A stretch of DNA of 64,000 nucleotides from an archaeon (GCA_902812495.1 CADDZR010000008.1:1-64000), one strand, 5' to 3'; shown: positions 50,386 through 60,177, counted from the first letter of the stretch. Numbers and translations are program-made. Notes: generated by a model from the letters alone, not told the origin.

Positions 50386-50590
50386 GAGAAAGGCCTTCAT
50401 GCTAGAGAGGGTTCTGAGGCCTGACAACAGGGTGGTTCCAAGGGACCAGACAATAGAGACTAGCTTAGAGGACAGCACTCTTGTTATTACAATAAGGTCG
50501 GAAAGGGCTGGTTCAGCCCTAACCTCTGCTAGAAGCATATTGGAGGACGCAAAGCTATTTTCGTGGCTGAACGAGGCCCTTGGTGTTTAG
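50345..50590 (+). CDS. pcc1: KEOPS subunit Pcc1
   Basis: Small dimerising subunit of KEOPS, 81 residues. The family end SALTSARSILEDAKLFSWLNEAL (S-A-R-S near the helix start) and the strand DSTLVITIRSERAG fit the CTAG/Pcc1 family. ATG at 50345 has AGAAGG upstream in the DHH gene. The gene lies 3 kb from kae1 and bud32 in the same run of genes, so three KEOPS subunits are here; Cgi121 is not. Confidence 0.87.
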   Translation: MRAELKLRIKCRSRRKAFMLERVLRPDNRVVPRDQTIETSLEDSTLVITIRSERAGSALTSARSILEDAKLFSWLNEALGV

Positions 50591-50593
50591 AGA

Positions 50594-51874
50594 ATGATAG
50601 ATATCAGGCTAGTGAGGGAAAATCCAGATGTAATAAGGAAGAACCTAATGAAGAGAAATGCTGTAGAGATGCTACCTCTTGTTGACGAGGCAGTCGAGAG
50701 GGATAGAAAATGGAGGGAACTGAAGTCGAGGGCGGAGGAGCTCCGCCACATACAGAACAGGATAACGGAGGAGATAGCTGAGCTAAAGAAGAAGAATATG
50801 CCTATTGAGGAGAAGCTTGCAGAGGCAAGGGAAATACCTGAGAAGATAAAGAGAATAGAACAAGAGGCAGATCTGGAGTACAGCAGACTAAATGAAATAA
50901 TTATGAAACTTCCCAACATACTGCATGAAACAGTGCCAGTTGGAAAGGATGAGAATGACAACGTAACTGTTAGGGTCTGGGGCGAGAAGCCAATCTTTGA
51001 CTTCGAGCCAAAAGACCACATAGATGTGCTCTCATCGCTTGGGCTCGTCGATATAGAGAGGGCAGCAAAGATCTCGGGCTCAAGGTTTTTCTTCCTGAAG
51101 GGAGATGCTGTTAAACTGGAGCATGCCTTGATGATGTATGCGATCGACATACTTGAAAAAAAAGGCTTCAAGCCTGTTGAACCTCCTTTCATGATGAGAA
51201 AGGAACCCTACGAGGGTGTTGTCGACCTAGCCGACTTCGGTCCAGTGATATACAAGGTGGAAAACGAGGACCTTTATCTTATTGCAACATCTGAGCATCC
51301 ACTCGTCTCGATGCACATGGATGAGATACTGAACGGTTCTGAACTGCCACTGCTTTACTGTGGCTTCTCGCCATGCTTCAGGGTTGAGGCAGGCTCGCAC
51401 GGAAAGGATACAAAGGGTATATTCAGGACACATCAGTTTTACAAGGTTGAGCAGATAGTCTTCTCTAGGCCAGAGGAGAGCTGGGAATGGCATGAAAGAC
51501 TTATCTCTTATGCTGAGGAGATATTTCAGGGGCTGGGTCTCCACTACAGGGTTGTTAATGTTTGCACAGGAGATATAGGCTCTGTAGCAGCAAAGAAGTA
51601 CGACCTTGAGGCTTGGATGCCTGCACAGAAGAAATACAGGGAGATGGTCTCCTGCAGCAACTGCACCGACTACCAGGCAAGGAGGCTGAGGATAAGGTTC
51701 AGGGACAGACAGAACGAGCAGACTAGGCTTGTACACACACTTAACTCAACAGCAGTAACCACAAGAGCCCTTGTTGCAATAGCAGAAAACTTCCAGCAGA
51801 AGGACGGTTCAATAGCTGTACCAAAGGTTCTTCAGAGGTACCTTGGAGGAAAGCAGCTTTTAGGCCATCAGTGA
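50594..51874 (+). CDS. serS: Seryl-tRNA synthetase
   Basis: Class II synthetase charging tRNA-Ser, 426 residues, of the common (bacterial/eukaryotic) type, not the rare methanogen type. It has an N-terminal coiled-coil arm (about residues 30-105), motif 2 with FRVEAGSHGKDTKGIFRTHQFYKVE, and motif 3 HTLNSTAVTTRALVAIAEN. The ATG comes three bases after pcc1. An open frame on the opposite strand (50587-51192) is a composition effect of the arm. Confidence 0.96.
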   Translation: MIDIRLVRENPDVIRKNLMKRNAVEMLPLVDEAVERDRKWRELKSRAEELRHIQNRITEEIAELKKKNMPIEEKLAEAREIPEKIKRIEQEADLEYSRLNEIIMKLPNILHETVPVGKDENDNVTVRVWGEKPIFDFEPKDHIDVLSSLGLVDIERAAKISGSRFFFLKGDAVKLEHALMMYAIDILEKKGFKPVEPPFMMRKEPYEGVVDLADFGPVIYKVENEDLYLIATSEHPLVSMHMDEILNGSELPLLYCGFSPCFRVEAGSHGKDTKGIFRTHQFYKVEQIVFSRPEESWEWHERLISYAEEIFQGLGLHYRVVNVCTGDIGSVAAKKYDLEAWMPAQKKYREMVSCSNCTDYQARRLRIRFRDRQNEQTRLVHTLNSTAVTTRALVAIAENFQQKDGSIAVPKVLQRYLGGKQLLGHQ

Positions 51875-51910
51875 GGTTATAAGCAAGCGGGCAAAGGGGT
51901 CAAAGAAGAG

Positions 51911-52546
51911 TTGCCAAAGAAAGCACAGAAGGTAAGGGACAAGTGGAAGCTGAAAAAGTGGGTTACAGTTTATGCTCCACCTTCTTTCGGAAACGCAACT
52001 ATAGCCAAGGTTCCGATAACAGATGAAAAATATGCAATTGGAAGGGTCGTGGAAACAACCCTTTACGATATACTAAAGCAGGACCCTCAGCACTACTCTT
52101 TCAAGCTGTACTTCCAGATAGACAGGATAGAGGGAGAGAATGCCTATACAATATTCAAGGGCCACGAATACGCTAGAGAGTTCCTCAGGAGCCTTGTGAG
52201 AAGGGGTTCATCGATGGCAGACTTCATAAGGGATTACAGAACAAAAGACGGGTACGTTGTTAGAGTTTACTGTATCGCCTTCTCCCAAGGGAGGATGAAC
52301 AGCTCAAAGAAGCATGACATAAGGCTGATAATGGACAGGATAGTTGCTGAGAGGGCTTCGAGCCTTAGCTACGACCAGTTTGTACAGGAAGTTGTGCTCC
52401 AGAAGATAGCTTCAGACATTTACAACGAAGCAAAGAAGGTAACACATCTTAGACATGTTGGCATAAGGAAGAGTAAGCTTGTATCAAGGCCGAAAGAAGA
52501 AAAACAGGAGCAGAAGCCTCTAGAGGTAGCACAGCCGCAAGCCTAG
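51911..52546 (+). CDS. rps3ae: Ribosomal protein S3Ae (eS1)
   Basis: Small-subunit ribosomal protein found only in archaea and eukaryotes, 211 residues. WVTVYAPPSFGNATIAKVP and GRVVETTLYDILKQD are typical, as is the RLIMDRIVAERASSLSYDQFVQEVV block. The start is TTG 51911 with AAGAAGAG upstream. The C-terminal tail is Lys/Glu/Gln-rich. It ends in a four-base overlap with the convergent YchF-type gene. Confidence 0.96.
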   Translation: MPKKAQKVRDKWKLKKWVTVYAPPSFGNATIAKVPITDEKYAIGRVVETTLYDILKQDPQHYSFKLYFQIDRIEGENAYTIFKGHEYAREFLRSLVRRGSSMADFIRDYRTKDGYVVRVYCIAFSQGRMNSSKKHDIRLIMDRIVAERASSLSYDQFVQEVVLQKIASDIYNEAKKVTHLRHVGIRKSKLVSRPKEEKQEQKPLEVAQPQA

Positions 52547-53736
52547 GCAGAGACTATCTTCAAAACATCCCTGTTCTTAAGTATGTAGTCTGCTCCAAGC
52601 CTCATACCTCTCCTCACATCAACAGCATACAGAAAGTTCTTTGCTAGTTCAGTATGAACAGCATTTGCGAGGTCAAGGGCTGTTGAGCCCCTCTTCATAA
52701 CGTACGCATCAGGAAGGACATTTCCCTTGCTGTCAGTGAGCTTCTTCTCGTCCTCAACAGGAAAAACAACTACAGACCCAAGAAGGTCAAAGTATGACGC
52801 ATTTATTGCATCCTGGACACCAGTGCTTCCATACTTCTTCAAGACTCTCTCCTCAACCATCTTAAGAGCTTCAAGCTGTGTCCTGCTTAACTTGCTCTCA
52901 TCCTTTATTTTGAAATGGTTTGAACCTGGTTCGTACTCTATGAGACCCGCGTTTGCTGCCTTCCTGAGGAGGAGCTCCGCCTCTGCTGAACAAGGTACAA
53001 CCTTGTATCCCTTTTCTTTGAGCCTAGTTATGTTATTTTCTGCTGTACTTATGTCGCATTTATTTGCAACAACAAGACTCGGTTTCGATATGATTCTTAA
53101 TTCCCTTGCAAGCATAAGTATGTCATCCCTGCTCCACCAAGTGTACCTTTTTCCGAGTCCAAGCTTCTCAACGGCCTGCTCCACCTGTCCCTTTCCTATT
53201 GAAAGACCAGTCAATTTCTGTGCTAGGTTCTCCGCGAGTTTGCCGTCGAGCTCTGATACTCTAGCTATCTTTTCCCAGTCCTTCATTACTATTGAAGCTA
53301 GCCAGAGGTCAAACTCCCTCTCTACCATCTCCACATCTTTCAATGGATCCCAGCTTCCTGGCTCCGTGTGCCTTCCCTCGGAATCAGTTGAACCAGAGGC
53401 ATCCACGACATGTATTAGGGCATCCGCCTGTCTCACATCGTCAAGAAACTTGTTACCCTTTCCTCTCCCCTCAGATGCGCCTTCAACAAGCCCGGCTATA
53501 TCGACAAGCTTGACAGGTATCATCCTCCTTCCTTCTATACAAAAGGAGTTTCTGGGGCTGTCCCTAACACCAAACTCCCTACATACACACTCAACCTTCA
53601 AGTATGCGATACCTATGTTAGGCTTTATCGTTGTGAATGGATAGTCTGCTATCTCAGCCTCCTTCATAGTTGCCGCAACAAAGAATGTTGTCTTTCCAAC
53701 GTTTGGCTTTCCTATTAAACCGACAAGCACGCTCAT
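52543..53736 (-). CDS. YchF/Obg-family GTP/ATP-binding protein
   Basis: Ribosome-associated P-loop NTPase of 397 residues, archaeal/eukaryotic YchF-like branch. G1 is GKPNVGKTT, G3 DIAGLVEGAS, G4 VANKCD, and a C-terminal TGS domain ends with GADYILKNRDVLKIV. A helical region with a large insert lies between G3 and G4. Function is in translation control or stress response in the family. The ATG is in an A/T-rich gap shared with the divergent flavoprotein gene. Confidence 0.93.
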   Translation of the reverse strand: MSVLVGLIGKPNVGKTTFFVAATMKEAEIADYPFTTIKPNIGIAYLKVECVCREFGVRDSPRNSFCIEGRRMIPVKLVDIAGLVEGASEGRGKGNKFLDDVRQADALIHVVDASGSTDSEGRHTEPGSWDPLKDVEMVEREFDLWLASIVMKDWEKIARVSELDGKLAENLAQKLTGLSIGKGQVEQAVEKLGLGKRYTWWSRDDILMLARELRIISKPSLVVANKCDISTAENNITRLKEKGYKVVPCSAEAELLLRKAANAGLIEYEPGSNHFKIKDESKLSRTQLEALKMVEERVLKKYGSTGVQDAINASYFDLLGSVVVFPVEDEKKLTDSKGNVLPDAYVMKRGSTALDLANAVHTELAKNFLYAVDVRRGMRLGADYILKNRDVLKIVSA

Positions 53737-53737
53737 C

Positions 53738-53759
53738 TTATATTAATGCTGCAATATAA
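53738..53759. repeat. Inverted repeat in the ychF/flavoprotein intergenic region
   Basis: TTATATT (53738-53744) and AATATAA (53753-53759) form perfect seven-base arms around an eight-base spacer. The repeat begins two bases upstream of the YchF-type ATG. Each arm also reads as a TATA-like element on one strand, so this may be paired promoters in place of an operator. Confidence 0.45.
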
Positions 53760-53775
53760 CATGTTGCGGTCTGGG

Positions 53776-54954
53776 ATGAGGGTCTGTGTTGTCGGGGCAG
53801 GGCTATCTGGCGTAGCTGCTGCAATGGCAGCCTCACGGTACTGCGAAGTAACACTCTTTGACCGCTCTAACTCATATCCTCTTCCCAAGTACTTCTGGCC
53901 TAGAATTATCTCGGGTGAGGTCGAGTATAAGCCTCAAAAATCAGACTTCGAGTTCGTTGGCATGAACGTTATCTCGGTTGACAAGGACGGAAGGGTCAGG
54001 ACGGAGGCTTACTCCAAGAGGTTCGACAGGATAGTACTCTGCCTAGGAACTGAGTTAAAGTGTAGGAGGTACAGGGAGAGAAAGGATGGTATAGTTTATC
54101 TAGAAACAGCCGACTCCTTCAAAAAGCTCTCTGAAATGTGTGGTTCAAGGGATAGGGTTGCCGTCTGCGGCTCAGGCCCAATGGCACTCGAGACAATCAA
54201 GGCTTTGTCAGAGAGAAAGAAGGATGCAATATTTTTTACTTGCGGAAGTCCGAGCGGGGGTATTCTTCCTCAAAAGCTGGATTCCTACCTTTCTGAGAAA
54301 ATATCCTCCTTCATCCAGCTGGTTAACTCAACTCCTTCAAGGTTTATTGGTGAGTATTCTGTCGAGGGTGTAATATCAGAGGGAATTGTGTACAGATGCG
54401 ATATTGCTGCGATATTGCCTGACAGCTATCCTCCGCTCAATCCTTTAACAGGAAAGAAAGAATACCTAAAGGTAGATATCACAATGCATCACGCAGAGAG
54501 AGTACTTGCAGCAGGCTCCTGCTCTAGCGTGAAAATTGGCGACCTATACATTAATTTTCCGTTCCATGATGCATCGATCGCAACAGGTACAGTTGCTGGC
54601 CTGAACTCTTCTGGCAGGAACTTAAGATACACTTTCTCAGGAAGGTACATCCTCAGCTTATTCAACTTCAAAGTTGTTGCCTCTGGCATCAGGGTTGAGA
54701 TGGCACATGCAGCAGGCTACAGAGTAAAGAATCTCATGCACAGGTGTGAAGATTGCATGTTTGAGATAGTATACGACAGCGGAATGAGGTTGCTTGGTTT
54801 CTTCTTTGTCGGCAGATGTGCTGAAGAAACAGCGTTGAACTTTCTCTCCTCCTCCATAAATGCAAAGATAACTGGCCTAGTAGGTTCGGAGCTTGCACAG
54901 CACAGGCTTTGCAACGAACTTTCTGTCTCGGAAGTTTTAATGCAACTACTTTAG
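53776..54954 (+). CDS. FAD-dependent NAD(P)H oxidoreductase, substrate unknown
   Basis: Two-dinucleotide-binding flavoprotein (pyridine nucleotide-disulfide reductase superfamily), 392 residues from ATG 53776. I use this start because MRVCVVGAGLSG places the FAD motif at the N-terminus; ATGs at 53746 and 53761 are also in frame. The second nucleotide site is VAVCGSGPMALE. A C-terminal ligand or dimer domain follows (from about residue 290). There is no CxxC redox pair next to the FAD site. Several unpaired Cys lie in the C-terminal part (HRCEDC). The partner is not evident from context. Confidence 0.83.
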   Translation: MRVCVVGAGLSGVAAAMAASRYCEVTLFDRSNSYPLPKYFWPRIISGEVEYKPQKSDFEFVGMNVISVDKDGRVRTEAYSKRFDRIVLCLGTELKCRRYRERKDGIVYLETADSFKKLSEMCGSRDRVAVCGSGPMALETIKALSERKKDAIFFTCGSPSGGILPQKLDSYLSEKISSFIQLVNSTPSRFIGEYSVEGVISEGIVYRCDIAAILPDSYPPLNPLTGKKEYLKVDITMHHAERVLAAGSCSSVKIGDLYINFPFHDASIATGTVAGLNSSGRNLRYTFSGRYILSLFNFKVVASGIRVEMAHAAGYRVKNLMHRCEDCMFEIVYDSGMRLLGFFFVGRCAEETALNFLSSSINAKITGLVGSELAQHRLCNELSVSEVLMQLL

Positions 54955-55881
54955 GTGGGTTTCACTGTGAAGAGAGTCTTAGTTTGCGACAAAGTGGAGA
55001 TAGAGGAGCTCAGGTTGGGTGAGGATTTCAGCATAGATTACAGGCCTGGGATAGCTAGGGAAGAGCTCCTCTCTGTGGTAGACGGCTACGACGTACTAGT
55101 TGTGAGAAGCAGAACAAAGGTTGACAGGGAAATTATGGACAGAGCAGGATCGCTAAAGCTTATCGCAAGGCCAGGAACAGGACTCGACAACGTTGACTTG
55201 GATTATGCAAAGAAAAAGGGTATTGAGGTTGTGAACAGCCCTGAAGCACTTGTCGAGGCAGTGAGCGAGCACACAATACTCCTTATGCTTGCACTCTCGA
55301 GGAACCTGGTTGAGGCTGTAAACTCAACACTCTCAGGTAAGTGGGAAAAGGAAATGTTCTTCGGCACGGAGTTAAAGGGCAAGGTGCTAGGCATAGTAGG
55401 GCTCGGGAGGATAGGTGCCAGGGTAGGTTATATAGCGAGATCCTTTGGAATGGAAGTAAAGGCTTACGACGTCATTAGCATCCCAAAGGGGACACTCGAT
55501 TCACTATCAGCAGAGATGCTTGATCTCGAGGAAATTCTTCCAATAGCAGACTTTGTAACTATTCACGTGCCTTTGACAAATGAAACAAGGCACATGCTAA
55601 ATGCAAGAAGGATTGGAATGATGAAGACTGGCTCATATCTTGTAAATACGTCGCGTGGTGGTGTTATAGATGAACAGGCGTTAATAGATGCTCTTAGGCT
55701 TGGGAGGATTGCAGGTGCAGCCCTAGATGTTTTTGAAACTGAGCCTCCTTCAGAATCTCTCAGGAAAGCACCAAACATTTTACTTACACCACATATCGGT
55801 GGGCAGACAAAGGAAGCTCAGAGGCACGCTGTCACGATTATAGCTGAGAAGATAAGAAACTATTTTAATACAGTAAGATAA
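54955..55881 (+). CDS. serA: D-3-phosphoglycerate dehydrogenase-like 2-hydroxyacid dehydrogenase
   Basis: NAD-dependent D-2-hydroxyacid dehydrogenase of 308 residues, closest in pattern to the SerA catalytic part without the C-terminal ACT or intervening domains. RPGTGLDNVDLDYAKKKGI, nucleotide motif GIVGLGRIGARV, and the catalytic Arg (TSRGG), Glu (FETEP) and His (TPHIGGQT) are all present. It probably makes 3-phosphohydroxypyruvate for serine synthesis, though other hydroxyacids cannot be excluded. It starts with GTG directly after the upstream stop. Confidence 0.87.
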   Translation: MGFTVKRVLVCDKVEIEELRLGEDFSIDYRPGIAREELLSVVDGYDVLVVRSRTKVDREIMDRAGSLKLIARPGTGLDNVDLDYAKKKGIEVVNSPEALVEAVSEHTILLMLALSRNLVEAVNSTLSGKWEKEMFFGTELKGKVLGIVGLGRIGARVGYIARSFGMEVKAYDVISIPKGTLDSLSAEMLDLEEILPIADFVTIHVPLTNETRHMLNARRIGMMKTGSYLVNTSRGGVIDEQALIDALRLGRIAGAALDVFETEPPSESLRKAPNILLTPHIGGQTKEAQRHAVTIIAEKIRNYFNTVR

Positions 55882-55902
55882 GCCTGAAAAAGTGTCAGAC
55901 CC

Positions 55903-56358
55903 TTGTACAGGCAAATAACTGAGACATGGCAGAGAATATTCTCGAAGAAAGAAGGGGATATAAGAAACAGAGCTGTCGAGATGAGAAAGCAGCCCGCTAT
56001 AGTCAGGCTTGAGAGGCCAACAAGGTTGGACAAGGCAAGGATGCTCGGCTACAAGGCAAAGAAGGGTGTAGTTGTCGTTAGGGTAAGGGTTTCAAGGGGT
56101 GGAATGAGGAAGAAGAGGCCTAGGTCAGGAAGAAGGCAGAAGCATCTTGGCGTTGTTAGGATAAAGGCTGAAACATCACTTCAAGAGGCTGCAGAAAGAA
56201 GGGCTCTTGCAAGGTATCCGAACCTGAAGCTCATGGGTTCGTATCTTGTGTGGAGGGACGGAAGGTACTCTTGGTATGAGTGCATACTCGTTGACCCAAG
56301 TAGGAGTGAAATATCCTCTGACTACAACTACAGGCGTGCGCTTGGCTTGATTTCCTGA
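55903..56358 (+). CDS. rpl15e: Ribosomal protein L15e
   Basis: Large-subunit ribosomal protein found only in archaea and eukaryotes, 151 residues, very basic. ARMLGYKAKKGVVVVRVRVSRGG, RKKRPRSGRRQKHLG and the C-terminal LVDPSRSEI are typical, although the usual N-terminus is shorter here. The start is TTG 55903. In many archaea L15e is next to DUF54 and RNase P genes; here those are 10 kb away. The end overlaps the convergent reductase gene by 31 bp. Confidence 0.94.
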   Translation: MYRQITETWQRIFSKKEGDIRNRAVEMRKQPAIVRLERPTRLDKARMLGYKAKKGVVVVRVRVSRGGMRKKRPRSGRRQKHLGVVRIKAETSLQEAAERRALARYPNLKLMGSYLVWRDGRYSWYECILVDPSRSEISSDYNYRRALGLIS

Positions 56359-57350
56359 ACTGTCATCTCGCTACTGTGACCTGGGAATATCCTTGAGGAG
56401 GGGTCGATGTAGTTCTTTGCAACGTTAACTGCTATAGCCGCCTGCGCAAATGCCGTGGCTATAAGATTCAGCTTCACGCTGTTTTCTGGACCTGCAATAT
56501 CGCCCGCAGCGTATACGCCTGGTATGTTTGTCTCCATCTTACCGTTTGTTCTTATCTCTCTCCCCTCTATAACAAGGCCCCAGTTCTTTATTGGGCCAAG
56601 GTCAGCCCTGAAACCTATGTTAACAAGGACTGCATCAACTTCTAGCTTTATCTCCTGCTTTGTTCTGTTATCAAATATAACAGCTCCTGTTACATTATTG
56701 CCGTCCCCAAGAACCTCCTTAACCTCGTAAAAGAGCTTCACCTCAACAGGGGACTTTAATAGTTCTGCTACACTCTCCTCGTGTGCTCTAAATTGATCCC
56801 TCCTGTGTATTAATGTTATCTTGCTTGCCCACCCGACCATGTTAAGTGCCCAGTCTACGGCAGAATCGCCCCCGCCAACTATAAGCAACCTCTTGTCCTT
56901 GAAGATTGACTTGTCTCTGACAAAATAGTAAACACCCTTATTCTCGTACTGTGCAACACCCGGTGCTTCAAGCCTGTTTGGAGAGAATGCACCAACACCT
57001 GCTGTTATAAGAACTGTCTTCCCGTAATGATAGTTTCCTTTATCAGTACTAAGCTTAAAAATACCATTTTCCTTCTCAAGTGTCATTACTCTCTCTCCTA
57101 GAACCATTGTCGGGTTGAACCTCGATGTCTGCTCAACGAGGTACTTCACTAGGTCCTTTGCAAGAACCCTTGGAAAACCAGGGCAGTCGTATATGTACTT
57201 CTCGGGGTAGAGGACTGCCAGCTGTCCACCGGGCTGCTCCAGCGCATCTATGACCTTTGTCTTCATCTGTCTCATTCCTGCATAAAATGCACCGAACAGA
57301 CCTGCTGGTCCAGCACCTATTACAACTATGTCGTAGGTGTCGTTGCTCAA
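56328..57350 (-). CDS. Ferredoxin/flavodoxin-NADP reductase type 2 (thioredoxin-reductase-like)
   Basis: Flavoprotein of 340 residues with FAD site IVVIGAGPAGLFGAFYAG and NADP site LLIVGGGDSAVDWALNM. The CxxC redox pair of true thioredoxin reductases is absent at that second site, which marks the YumC/TrxR-like ferredoxin-NADP reductase group. The C-terminal part (RIFPGHSSEM) carries the tail that stacks on FAD in that group. It would connect ferredoxin and NADPH pools; a zinc ferredoxin is encoded at 26968. The start is TTG 57350. Confidence 0.9.
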   Translation of the reverse strand: MSNDTYDIVVIGAGPAGLFGAFYAGMRQMKTKVIDALEQPGGQLAVLYPEKYIYDCPGFPRVLAKDLVKYLVEQTSRFNPTMVLGERVMTLEKENGIFKLSTDKGNYHYGKTVLITAGVGAFSPNRLEAPGVAQYENKGVYYFVRDKSIFKDKRLLIVGGGDSAVDWALNMVGWASKITLIHRRDQFRAHEESVAELLKSPVEVKLFYEVKEVLGDGNNVTGAVIFDNRTKQEIKLEVDAVLVNIGFRADLGPIKNWGLVIEGREIRTNGKMETNIPGVYAAGDIAGPENSVKLNLIATAFAQAAIAVNVAKNYIDPSSRIFPGHSSEMTVQEIKPSARL

Positions 57351-57483
57351 ACGGCCTCATACTGGGCCGAGTAGTAGGGTGTTTAAAGTATTCTGCATGG
57401 GGCCACATCCAATAGCCATTTTACTCAAAAACTTGGAATGCTTGGAATTTCTTCAGCCTGTGGCCTGATATTTTAAAAATTTA

Positions 57484-58632
57484 TCATCCGAACATATCAA
57501 TTTCTTTTTCTGCTTTTATTATCTCTCTTAGGAAGACTGTTGCGTACTGTCCCCTTGGAAGGATGAAGGACAATTTTGCATCTTCGCTTTCCATGCTTAA
57601 ATTTACCTTGATCGGGTCGAGGCTAGCTCTCCTCAGCCCTCCCTTGCAACTAACCTCCTGCATCTCCTTCACAAAGAAATCCTTACTCTCTATACCTTCT
57701 TCCTCCATCACATTCTTCATTATTCCATCAAACCTCGAGCCTGTTTCCCTGTATGTGTATCCTGGAAGCTGGAGAAGAAGCCTTGCACTCTCTTCAGGCT
57801 CCTCGGTAGGACCATGCACAGAGATTACCCTAAGGCCTGTTCTGTCTGTTTTGCACCAGTAATCTCCTTTCACGCATTTATCTATTGCTATTTCTTCTTT
57901 TAGGGCAAGGCTGAGTGTCCTGTTGAATAAGTATGACTGGTATGCTTCAGTGAATATCTTTCTTATCCTTATCGGTACTTTCCTTATTGCCTCCAGGTAG
58001 CCCTTACCTTCTTCTAAACACCTTCTGACAGCTGCCTCATAAAATCCCCTTCCCATCGCAAGCAGCTCTGCTGCATCCCTGAATTTTCTCTTCACAAGAA
58101 GCCTTCCTATTACGTGGTTCTGGGTTCCCCTTATACCGAACCTCTGTACTCCGAAAAAGTTAGGTATTCTTTTTTCCTCTGCAGCCTTGCAAACATGTGA
58201 AACAACGTCAGATATCCTAGTGCATGGATGCCTCAGCCTTATCTTGAATATGTTGCCAATAAGTAACATGTCAAGTTCGTCTTTCCTAACGTAGCCAACT
58301 ATTCTTTGATCTATTCCAATTTTTTCCTTGCTGCAAAAGGCAACAGCGTACTGCAATGAGAGAGATCTCTTATCCTTCAAACCAAGGAACCTTATCCTGC
58401 AGCCTAGCTTTCGTGATAGACTTCTTTCTAGAGAAAATGCATCGAGCCCTTTCTTGACAACAAAAAGAAGTGGGTATGTATTCTCACCCCTCCTTCTTGA
58501 GATGAGCTTGGACTCAACTACCTCAATTACTGTAAAATCTTCAGGTGAAGACCTTATTGTGGCTTTACAACCCAGTATATTCGTTGCATAGACCTCAATT
58601 CCACATGCCCTCTCAACCTCAGGTACTTTCAT
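57484..58632 (-). CDS. truD: tRNA pseudouridine synthase D
   Basis: Pseudouridine synthase modifying position 13 of tRNA, 382 residues. The catalytic aspartate lies in [13 protein letters not shown], and the signature [10 protein letters not shown] followed by [11 protein letters not shown] is intact. The TRUD insertion domain occupies the middle (about residues 190-330). The start overlaps the end of pth2 (ATGA). Downstream of the stop is a T-rich stretch on the minus strand that may end transcription. Confidence 0.94.
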   Translation of the reverse strand: MKVPEVERACGIEVYATNILGCKATIRSSPEDFTVIEVVESKLISRRRGENTYPLLFVVKKGLDAFSLERSLSRKLGCRIRFLGLKDKRSLSLQYAVAFCSKEKIGIDQRIVGYVRKDELDMLLIGNIFKIRLRHPCTRISDVVSHVCKAAEEKRIPNFFGVQRFGIRGTQNHVIGRLLVKRKFRDAAELLAMGRGFYEAAVRRCLEEGKGYLEAIRKVPIRIRKIFTEAYQSYLFNRTLSLALKEEIAIDKCVKGDYWCKTDRTGLRVISVHGPTEEPEESARLLLQLPGYTYRETGSRFDGIMKNVMEEEGIESKDFFVKEMQEVSCKGGLRRASLDPIKVNLSMESEDAKLSFILPRGQYATVFLREIIKAEKEIDMFG

Positions 58633-58976
58633 AGTAGCTTTAGTCTTCCTGTTACTTTATCGACCATATCGGATGGAGCAGGCCCTATCCCAACACACGT
58701 GTACGTTCCAGGCTCAAGCTGTGTTAAACCCCTGTCCTGAACAAGAGCGCAGGGTAAACCAATGCTCATTGCCTTTTTGTATACATCTAATAGCTCCTCC
58801 TCGCTTTTGACCTTTAGCACAATCTTTGCCTGCCCCTCTTCTTTCCATCCCTCAACCCATTCTTCCTCCCTCACCCTTTCCAGAGAAGATAGGGACGCAT
58901 GTGCAACCTGCGCCGCAAGCTTCCCCTTTCCCATCCGAATATCCGTTCTAACAACAATTGCTTGCTTGTATTGCAA
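58629..58976 (-). CDS. pth2: Peptidyl-tRNA hydrolase, archaeal Pth2 type
   Basis: Enzyme that frees tRNA from prematurely released peptidyl-tRNA, 115 residues. The family N-terminus [21 protein letters not shown], then GQAKIVLKV and [22 protein letters not shown], are all present. The start is TTG 58976. Operon with truD through a four-base overlap; divergent from the flavoprotein gene at 59021. Confidence 0.95.
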   Translation of the reverse strand: MQYKQAIVVRTDIRMGKGKLAAQVAHASLSSLERVREEEWVEGWKEEGQAKIVLKVKSEEELLDVYKKAMSIGLPCALVQDRGLTQLEPGTYTCVGIGPAPSDMVDKVTGRLKLL

Positions 58977-59020
58977 CAGTACCGATGCTATTATCAGAGA
59001 GTAGAAAAGCTTGGCTGTCG

Positions 59021-60157
59021 TTGGAGAGGTACGAGGTTGCAGTCATAGGAGGGAGCGTAGCTGGTTTAACAGTCGCTTCAGAGCTTGCAAGAAGGGGCAT
59101 CTCTGTCTGCGTCTTTGAAGAGCACTGTGAGATAGGTGAGCCAGAAAAGTGCGATGGGCTAGTTAGTTTGAATCTACTCAGAAGGTTCGGCTACCAACCC
59201 TCCTTAGGTACTATACAGGATATGATAAAGAGAGGTGTGCTTCACTCTCCTTCGGGCAAGGAGCTATCCTTCGAAACAGGAAGAATGGAGCTTGCGGTCC
59301 TTGACAGGAGTCTTTACGACATGCAGCTATGCAAGACAGCCGAGTACAGGGGGGCAGATGTAAGAACAGGTATTCGTGTAAAAAAATTCAGGCCTGAAGG
59401 GGCTTCGTTTGAGGTTATCACAGAGAGGGAGGCTGTAAATGCAGGCTTTGTGGTAGATGCAACTGGCCCCTCCTCTGCACCTAGGCAAGGTATAATACCT
59501 GCAGCAAAGTATGAACTGGAGGCAGACTGGATTGATGATTCCTCATTTCACGTTTTCTTTGACCAAGTATATTTCCCTGGTTTCTTTGGCTGGATTATAT
59601 CCTCTGGGAAGAAAAGGGCAAAGGTTGGGGCTGCTGGAAGGGGGATAAACCCATTTTACTCTCTTGAGCATCTTTTGCTTGGGAAAGAATATAAACCAAT
59701 CAAGAAAATAGGCTCTCCTATATACGTGGGTGGTCCTTCTTATCCTTTTTCCGAAGGAAGGCTTGTAAAGGTTGGGGAAAGTGCAGGCCAGGTAAAGCCC
59801 ACTACTGCTGGTGGAATATCGCTTGCAGTTGCTTCCTCTGTAATAGCAGCCAGATGGATAGCTGACACAATAGCCTCATCAAATATCCGGCTCCTCCAAA
59901 ACTACCAGAAGGACTGGGTTAGTAGGTTTGGAAGGGAGATGAGGCTTATGCTATCTGTAAGGAAATTCTTCGAGTCCTTATCCAATTCAGACCTAAACAG
60001 GCTTTTTTCAGTTGCAGTAGAGAGGGGTATGGACAAGTATATAGAAGGTGCAGACTTTGACTTCCACATTTCAACAATAGTTAGAAGGATTGGAATAAGA
60101 AACATTGTGAATATAGCTGGAATTTCTCTCGCATCTCTTATCAAATCATTCTTTTAG
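59021..60157 (+). CDS. Geranylgeranyl-reductase-family flavoprotein
   Basis: FAD-dependent oxidoreductase of 378 residues. [20 protein letters not shown] is the FAD motif, and [17 protein letters not shown] resembles the E-x-G-x-P-x-x-C-x-G motif of archaeal geranylgeranyl reductases, with the redox-relevant Cys present. [16 protein letters not shown] is the second FAD-contact block. Such enzymes saturate the isoprenoid chains of ether lipids, and G1P dehydrogenase is encoded at 32665. I start it at TTG 59021, about 30 bp after CTATTATC; an ATG at 58985 is also in frame. Confidence 0.87.
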   Translation: MERYEVAVIGGSVAGLTVASELARRGISVCVFEEHCEIGEPEKCDGLVSLNLLRRFGYQPSLGTIQDMIKRGVLHSPSGKELSFETGRMELAVLDRSLYDMQLCKTAEYRGADVRTGIRVKKFRPEGASFEVITEREAVNAGFVVDATGPSSAPRQGIIPAAKYELEADWIDDSSFHVFFDQVYFPGFFGWIISSGKKRAKVGAAGRGINPFYSLEHLLLGKEYKPIKKIGSPIYVGGPSYPFSEGRLVKVGESAGQVKPTTAGGISLAVASSVIAARWIADTIASSNIRLLQNYQKDWVSRFGREMRLMLSVRKFFESLSNSDLNRLFSVAVERGMDKYIEGADFDFHISTIVRRIGIRNIVNIAGISLASLIKSFF

Positions 60158-60167
60158 TGCATTAGCA

Positions 60168-60177
60168 ACATATATTT
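60168..60177 (+). promoter_or_regulatory. TATA element of the zinc-ribbon gene
   Basis: ACATATATTT, centred about 30 bp before the TTG at 60203, after the stop of the flavoprotein gene. No ribosome-binding site is obvious before the start codon, so a leaderless mRNA for the zinc-ribbon/EF-1 beta pair is likely. Confidence 0.45.

Noticed and set aside
50587-51192. Minus-strand open frame of 201 codons opposite serS
   Set aside because: Covers the coiled-coil arm of SerRS; the Ser/Phe-rich translation is the complement of Glu/Lys-rich codons.
52727-53644. Plus-strand open frame of 305 codons opposite the YchF-type gene
   Set aside because: Antisense shadow; Ser/Leu/Phe-rich low-complexity translation, no ribosome-binding site and no recognisable motif.
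57432-57449. Tandem CTTGGAAT repeat between truD and the reductase gene
   Set aside because: Two copies of eight or nine bases in A/T-rich DNA can occur by chance and do not extend into an array.
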